From Lichenostomus cassidix (Eukaryota; Chordata; Aves; Passeriformes; Meliphagidae), in assembly GCA_008360975.2 (NCBI GenBank), contig CM039189.1:7196056-7260055 (forward strand): 64,000 bases of DNA, read 5' to 3'. The translations under genes and the position numbers were made by a program. Of the stretch, positions 59,401 to 64,000 are shown one piece after another (within the stretch, counting starts at the first letter, position 1; every line of letters starts with the position of its first letter). Under the pieces are notes generated by a model. That model was not told where the DNA came from. It saw nothing but the letters and a program-made list of their open reading frames with translations, and did not search any database.

Positions 59401-62400
59401 AAAATTGCCAGGAGGAAGACAGATGTGATTGGTGGGCCCAGATAGCCAGTTATGGCATTCATGTAGTCATAGAGCATTCCACTGTTGGCTGACTGAATGA
59501 TTGGGATCCAGACAATACTGATGACCACAAGGATGAGGATGAAGACTCTGAAAGAGGAGGATAAAAATGTGTTAACTCTGTAGGAGGTGGAGCCCACCCA
59601 GAATTGAAGATTTGAAGAAAAACACATTCCCAATTGCTATTGAAATTTAAAGCAGTATTTATAATCAGAAAAGAGAGGCAATCATCTGCTCAGCTCAGTA
59701 GTTCACTCAGAGTTTCTCTTTGACCAGCTCTACCCAAGAAGAACCTGGAAAATGCAACACTTTTTCCCAAGCTCTGTTCCTGCACTAAATTACAGGCACC
59801 AGATTTTTCTCAGTGAGTCCAGCCTGGAGGATGTAAATGCTGCACTCTGAGCAGATGATGAGAGGAATGAGACATAAATAAATGTAAGGACCTGCCCACA
59901 ATCATCAGCTCCTTCTGTGAGGCCTTCCTGCGGACTCGCTGCCAGATGTCGACAACGAAGAGGGTGCTGCTGCTGTTGAAAGCGGAGGTGAGGGAACTCA
60001 TCAGGGCTGCCATCATCACTGCAATCATCAAACCACGGAGCCCTGTGGGAGCAAAACACAGAAGGAGAATCAGGACTAGATCTTGTGCCTCTGAGCACTG
60101 GTTTTTTCCATCCCACTGTCTGATATCCACAGTAAGATTTCCACATCCTTAGGATGGGTGAGGGCAGCCTGATCCCCCTGTGCAGAGCCTGGCTCAAGCC
60201 CAGCTCCACATGTGTGTTTCTTACCATCAGGCAAGAGTTCAATCACCAGTTTGGGGTAGGCAATGTTGGAACAACCCACAGCAGTTCCACAGACTCTTTT
60301 GCAGGTATCTGGGTCCACACAGGCCACTTCATCTGTGGAACACAGGGAAATAAAAAGGAGTCAGTGCGAACCTCATTGAGCCAAAGATTGTTTAGATCAA
60401 GGGAACAAGTCCTGGTGTCTTGTATTGTTTTGTATAAATTCAGTGGTGAAATACAGCTAGAATGAGTGGAGCTAAAAAACTGTTTGTATTGTACAACAGA
60501 GGTGGAATTTTGAGATGACATTCTGAAATTCTGTTCAGGGTACAGCTGAAACTCTCCTGGATGTTGCATAACTGTAATCCTTGAGGATTTGTCACTTATG
60601 GGAACTGAACTGTTTCCATGAACCTGTCAGCTGGTTCCCTGGTATGCTGGAGGGTGACTTACTCCTAATTAGGGAATCTGGGAGATAGGCTCTTTCCTAC
60701 AGGAATGGTCCTCCTACCCAAGGTATTCTTCCTGGGAAGAGAAAGGCTCTGGGGAAACCAGCAATGAGAGCTCCTTGGGATATAAGGGAGGCTTGTTTAG
60801 CCTAATCCACCAGGACCTGAATGAATCTGTGGTAGAATGCTAAAACTCTCCAAAATACCTAATGGATGTAATCCATAGGACCTGAAGGACAACCTCAGTG
60901 CTCCATGTATTTAATTTCACTGACTCCCAGACAGACAAAGGGATGCAATGTCCACAGCACTGAGCTATATCCTCCCAAGGGCAAAATATGCTCCTTATGG
61001 CTACTCCTGGTGACTTCTGCTGCTGTGGGAGAGCTGGAGGTGCAGGGAGAGCATGTGAACACCACAGTGCAACAGGAATCTCTATGAACATGCCTGCAGG
61101 ACAGCAGTTTCTAGGATATCACAGTGCTGGCAGACCTGTGTGGGATTAGCTGTTGCAGCAGGTATGGAGCCCTGTGTGAAGGACCGGGGGAAGGCTTACC
61201 TGGGAAAAGAACTCTGCTGATCATTCCTGGCATGACAATCAAAAACAGAAGAAGCATTTCCAGATATCCTCCCACCACTGATCCACCTTTGGCATGGGAG
61301 AGGTTCTTGGCAGAGAGTGAAGTCTGGACCATGACCTGCAATCAGTGCAAAAAGGGAGCAGAGATTAAACACAAGTACAACAGAGAGAGCAGATTCTGTC
61401 CTCTCTCTCTCTGCTTCTCATGGATGACTTTGATCCTGCAGGATCCCAGTGTGTTTTGCTTGCCAAGGACAGCTTTCCCACCTCGCTGACTGCAGCCTGC
61501 TGCCACTGCTCAGAGCTCAGTCCACAGGCTACAGGAGAGGGCAGTGTGGAAATTTCCTTCACAGGAATAATTTCACCCTTGACTGAAAGGAAGGGCTGGA
61601 GACAGCAGCTGTACGGCAGCAAGAGACGTAGAATGAAGCAGACTGTGGCTGTTATAGTAAAAGCTCAGTGGCAGGGTTTCATAATTACCCCATCTGAAAG
61701 TACAGAAGCACCATGTCTTGAGAAGGACATGCAGCTTTACTTGTTTGTAGCTTAAAAATGAATAAGGGACATGAGACACCTGGGAATATGTGGTGAATGG
61801 AAAAATATTGTCTGGAGGTCTACACAAGGTCACAGCAGAGCCAGCTCCAGATTCACATTTTTATATCCTTCTCATGCTAACTGCATGAAGACTCCCAATA
61901 CTCACCAGCCCACAGTGGGATAAAGATGGATGAAAATAACCTGTTCCCACTGCACGAAGAAGTGCATAAAATTAGCAGCTTGCTGAGAAGGTGGAAGGAA
62001 TAAGACATTCTGGTCTAGACCAGTAAAAAATGTAGCAACTCCTGCACACTGTGGCATGGTGATTTTTCATCTTACAGATCCACAGACTGAGGAGTGGACT
62101 GAAAATAACAGTGTGGTGGTTTGTCTGCTGAGAGAAGGTTTTATTTACCTGGTCAGTGCACCAGAACCAAATGGCCATCACAGAGAGACCAAATATAAGG
62201 CCAGGCCAGGGAATGTCTCCTGTGATTGGATCCCTGAGCACATGGAAGGCATCTTCACGTGGCAGGTGACAGGTTGTGTTTGGGACTGTGACCGTTGGTA
62301 TTGCTGTCATGTATTTCTCCTGAAGTCCTTCATACCAGCCAACTTTTTCAAATCCTGTAAAGAGAATGCCAGTGATTTAAGGGCTGGTGAACCCTGCCAA

Positions 62401-63455
62401 GTTATTATCTTATCTGAGTCTCGTGATTACTTTTCTTTTATCTTCCTCTTATCTCCTTTACTTTTCATTCCCCTTTGCTTTTTGCAGTCAAGGTTTCTAC
62501 AGAAGTCAGCTGGATTTTGCCCAGAGTCCTTTCAGTTTAAACATATTCTGGAAGAGGACCAATGCTGGCACCACTTCTGGGAGTGGTTAAAACTCATTTC
62601 TGCACCACACATGAAAGGGTGAGGCACCCTGCTAAAGTCCTGTAGCCTTGGGACCATTAAACAAATGTGTGGTGCCACTGCAGGTTTTCCTTACCTATGA
62701 ACAGCAGGACCAAGGCTCCGACCACTATGATCAGGGACTGGAGTGCTTCTGTGTAAAGTACAGCAGCTAAACCACCTGCCAGGAGAAGCAGAGACAGCAG
62801 TCAGTGTGTCACCAAGCACAGGAAAACAGGTACCTCACTCAGAAAACTGCTACTTTAGCCACAGCCCTGTGATTTCAGGACAGACCCACTGGGAGAAGCT
62901 GGCACTGAGCTGCTCCCCTGGAGCCCACAGCTGTCACAAGCCCTCCCATGAGGAACAGTGTGAAGGGTTTTCCATGTTCATGAGAGGACTTGGAAGCAGT
63001 TCAGCATCTTAACAGCTAAAGTTGCTAATTTTGCAGAAAGACAAAAAAATAGCAAACATTGGCAGTGGTAACTCCCTGCACAGAGGGAGCCAAGAGCTTT
63101 GTGCAGTATTTAAAAATCCTCTAAAAACAGTGATGTTCCCCCCATACCACTTTCCCTTAGGCCAGGAGGGGACAGACAGGAAGAATCAAAGGTCTCCAAC
63201 AGATGGGAGTGACAGGGCAGGTTCTACCAGCAACTGGGGTGATCTCTCCCTCAGACCAGGACCTGAATACTCTTTCCCCTCTGTAGGAAATGGGAAGCTT
63301 CTACCCTAGGCTCCAGTTTATAATGTGTTCTTTAAAGTCAGTTATTTACCAGCTATGGTGAAGACAGCAGTCACTGCTAGCAAGACAACAAGGGACAAGT
63401 AGAGGTTCCAGCCAAAACAGATTTGGATGAACAGCACCCCAGCAAAAATGTCTAC
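56257..63455 (-). CDS. SLC5A9: SLC5A9 copy B (tandem paralogue), exons 5-14, 5' end outside window
   Basis: Ten exons join without frame break and with exactly the lengths and phases of copy A exons 5-14. Exons 1-4 would lie right of 64000. The protein is an SGLT4-type Na+/sugar cotransporter, with no sign of decay. Relative to copy A there are about 55 amino-acid changes: 6, 8, 3, 3, 0, 3, 11, 20, 0 and 1 in exons 5 to 14. Notable ones (SGLT1 numbering): Asp204 to Glu, Cys/Tyr290 to Phe, Pro324 to Leu, Gln457 to Asn. The D454 and T460 equivalents, the S392/S393 equivalents and the four-cysteine loop are kept. Whether it is expressed and has a promoter cannot be seen here. Confidence 0.9.
56466..58061 (-). 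other. SLC5A9 copy B intron 13
   Basis: 1.6 kb intron, near-identical to copy A intron 13 outside the polypurine tract. No exon is seen. Confidence 0.85.
56589..56819. repeat. (GGGAAA)n polypurine tract, copy B
   Basis: About 230 bp of G/A-only sequence with rare interruptions. 56741-56819 is an uninterrupted run of about 13 GGGAAA units. It is longer than the 170 bp tract at the same place in copy A and differently interrupted, so it has been unstable since duplication. Confidence 0.97.
58062..58209 (-). CDS. SLC5A9: SLC5A9 copy B exon 13
   Basis: 148 bases, with the same encoded residues as copy A exon 13 and only one silent change noticed (Cys/Gly region, 58146). Cytoplasmic polar linker. 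Confidence 0.92.
58210..58627 (-). other. SLC5A9 copy B intron 12 (short form)
   Basis: 418 bp, against 4957 bp in copy A. The junction with the missing segment lies at about 58480-58520. GTAAGT donor and TTTGCAG acceptor are intact. Confidence 0.85.
58628..58843 (-). CDS. SLC5A9: SLC5A9 copy B exon 12
   Basis: 216 bases, 72 codons, intact. GAFWGL at the start and TTPIPEEK at the end are kept. Between them 20 residues differ from copy A, for example an Asp inside the first helix (LLIGDTIGL), Trp for Arg, and bulky FF in the second helix. About 36 of 216 bases differ, against roughly 2-7% in the adjoining introns. Confidence 0.94.
58844..59378 (-). other. SLC5A9 copy B intron 11
   Basis: 535 bp intron matching copy A intron 11 closely, with small indels near 58905-58925 and 59290. 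No exon or repeat was recognised. Confidence 0.8.
59379..59547 (-). CDS. SLC5A9: SLC5A9 copy B exon 11
   Basis: 169 bases. The first half ([13 protein letters not shown]) is identical to copy A at base level. The second half reads [16 protein letters not shown], with N at the SGLT1 Q457 position, while the D454 and T460 equivalents are kept. It ends WKRTTET|GTAAGT. Confidence 0.94.
59548..59891 (-). other. SLC5A9 copy B intron 10 (short form)
   Basis: 344 bp, about 720 bp shorter than in copy A. It keeps the same weak GTCCTT donor and CTTTCAG acceptor. Confidence 0.85.
59892..60042 (-). CDS. SLC5A9: SLC5A9 copy B exon 10
   Basis: 151 bases encoding [20 protein letters not shown], then AFNSSSTLF and KELMIVG. 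Here copy B looks more like human SGLT4 (MSSLTS) than copy A does (ISSLNS). Base differences cluster in about 40 bp around this motif. Confidence 0.93.
60225..60332 (-). CDS. SLC5A9: SLC5A9 copy B exon 9
   Basis: 108 bases encoding the four-cysteine extracellular loop (CVDPDTC..VCG..VGC). Protein identical to copy A; about three silent base changes. Confidence 0.95.
60333..61199 (-). other. SLC5A9 copy B intron 8
   Basis: 867 bp intron closely matching copy A intron 8. No exon or repeat was recognised. Confidence 0.8.
61200..61335 (-). CDS. SLC5A9: SLC5A9 copy B exon 8
   Basis: 136 bases: [19 protein letters not shown], then [16 protein letters not shown]. It shares Thr (SGLT1 R300) and Glu (K321) with copy A. 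Leu replaces the conserved Pro of the LPMF motif. Confidence 0.93.
61336..62148 (-). other. SLC5A9 copy B intron 7
   Basis: 813 bp intron, about 98% like copy A by eye. No exon or repeat was recognised. Confidence 0.8.
62149..62354 (-). CDS. SLC5A9: SLC5A9 copy B exon 7
   Basis: 206 bases. Identical to copy A up to the last helix, where [10 protein letters not shown] replaces [10 protein letters not shown]; Phe is at the SGLT1 Y290 position. The NTT sequon and the [11 protein letters not shown] signature are kept. Confidence 0.94.
62355..62694 (-). other. SLC5A9 copy B intron 6 (short form)
   Basis: 340 bp, about 440 bp shorter than in copy A, with intact GTAAGG donor and CCTGTAAAG-side acceptor (TTACAG). 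Confidence 0.8.
62695..62775 (-). CDS. SLC5A9: SLC5A9 copy B exon 6
   Basis: 81 bases: [20 protein letters not shown] then ALVLLFI. Eight of 28 residues differ from copy A. The Asp equivalent to SGLT1 D204 is Glu, and the following LQT is LQS. Confidence 0.93.
62776..63349 (-). other. SLC5A9 copy B intron 5
   Basis: 574 bp, the same length as copy A intron 5 and about 97% alike by eye. No exon or repeat was recognised. Confidence 0.8.
63350..63455 (-). CDS. SLC5A9: SLC5A9 copy B exon 5 (first in window)
   Basis: 106 bases: [20 protein letters not shown] and TAVFTIA. Six residues differ from copy A. The VDIF start and phases match, so the preceding exon (4) should end in phase 0 beyond the window. 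Confidence 0.93.
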
Positions 63456-64000
63456 CTGGAATAAAAGAAACAAGGGCAGTCTGGCATTAGTAGTGCTTTG
63501 TAAAAGTGAAATCTAATAAAGCAGCCTGCAGCCCTCTGCAGCTGAAATCATTGACAATGGAGGACACCACGAAGGTGAAGGGGATGACAAGAGCTGTTGG
63601 GGCTGTTGGCTCTGAACATTGCTCTTCCATAAGGAGAAACTTCCCTCCAGGTCAGAGCTTTCAGGATCTAGGAGAGCAGGAAGATGAAAAGGAAGGTGCT
63701 ACACCAAGGGACTGAGAAGTCATCAAAATAAAGACCATCTCTATGTAATAGGCTGGCAGAGAGAAGAACTGGTGGAAACTGTCACTCCTTTTGCAGACTG
63801 TGAAGACATTCCTGGAAAGCAGAGCTCATGTATCCACAGGCAGACAGAGGGAAAGAGGGGGAGATAGCACAGACCATATTCTCTCCAGGGCTGCATCTTT
63901 GTGGCCTTGTGGCCCGGAAGACACTCCCTCTTGACAGACCCCTAAAGAGTCACTGATATCCTGTACCATGATTTATGTATCTGAAAAGGTCAACAGGTTG
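63456..64000 (-). other. SLC5A9 copy B intron 4 (partial)
   Basis: 545 bases matching the exon-5-proximal end of copy A intron 4. The remaining intron and exons 1-4 lie outside the window. Confidence 0.85.

Larger units (their letters stand above)
55897..64000 (-). repeat. Tandem duplication, unit B (partial)
   Basis: Starts at about GGTGCCCACCATAAAG and matches 22862 onward in the same orientation, including intergenic sequence downstream of the stop codon. The match continues to the window edge. Three large gaps relative to unit A lie in introns 12, 10 and 6. Confidence 0.9.

Noticed and set aside
1..64000. tRNA, rRNA or snRNA genes
   Set aside because: No A/B-box tRNA structure or other RNA gene was recognised on either strand. 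A covariance-model scan would be needed to exclude small ones.

Overview
The window looks like a bird nuclear genome, probably a passerine. It contains spliced vertebrate genes with GT-AG introns, CR1 LINE 3' ends typical of birds (about 893-958 sense, 20471-20580 antisense) and several avian-type endogenous-retrovirus LTRs. The gene order SPATA6 then SLC5A9, tail to tail, is the one I know from human chromosome 1p33. All assignments were read by eye; no database search was run.

Layout. (1) 1-14140, plus strand: the last three coding exons of SPATA6 (7443-7542, 10268-10335, 13960-14140) in long introns. (2) 14141-22861: convergent intergenic DNA with a CR1 fragment and no gene that I can support. 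(3) 23225-42656, minus strand: a complete 14-exon sodium/sugar cotransporter gene, SLC5A9 (SGLT4) copy A. Its exons join without a frame break into 666 codons, every junction phase agrees, and a near-perfect HNF1 motif lies 77-87 bp upstream of the ATG. (4) 42657-55896: intergenic DNA with at least four LTR-retrovirus remnants, all in minus orientation. (5) 55897-64000, minus strand: a second copy of the same gene (copy B), exons 5-14. Exons 1-4 must lie beyond the right edge.

The most interesting signal is the comparison of the two copies. Their introns are nearly identical by eye (a few percent difference), and exons 9 and 13 encode identical protein. Yet about 55 amino-acid differences are packed into the membrane-helix exons 5, 6, 7, 8, 10, 11 and 12. 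They fall on positions aligned with functional residues of human SGLT1: Asp204 (D in A, E in B), Tyr290 (C in A, F in B) and Gln457 (Q in A, N in B). Both copies also carry Thr at the SGLT1 Arg300 position and Glu at the Lys321 position. This pattern suggests two sugar transporters under divergent selection, or exon-scale gene conversion, rather than a simple recent duplicate. The copies also differ by intron-sized indels (about 4.6 kb in intron 12, 0.7 kb in intron 10, 0.43 kb in intron 6) and by the length of a (GGGAAA)n tract about 120-140 bp upstream of the last exon.

How the genes fit together: SPATA6 is a sperm-neck protein and is functionally unrelated to its neighbour. The two SLC5A9 copies are head-to-tail tandem paralogues, each probably encoding a 14-helix plasma-membrane Na+-coupled sugar transporter of intestine and kidney type.
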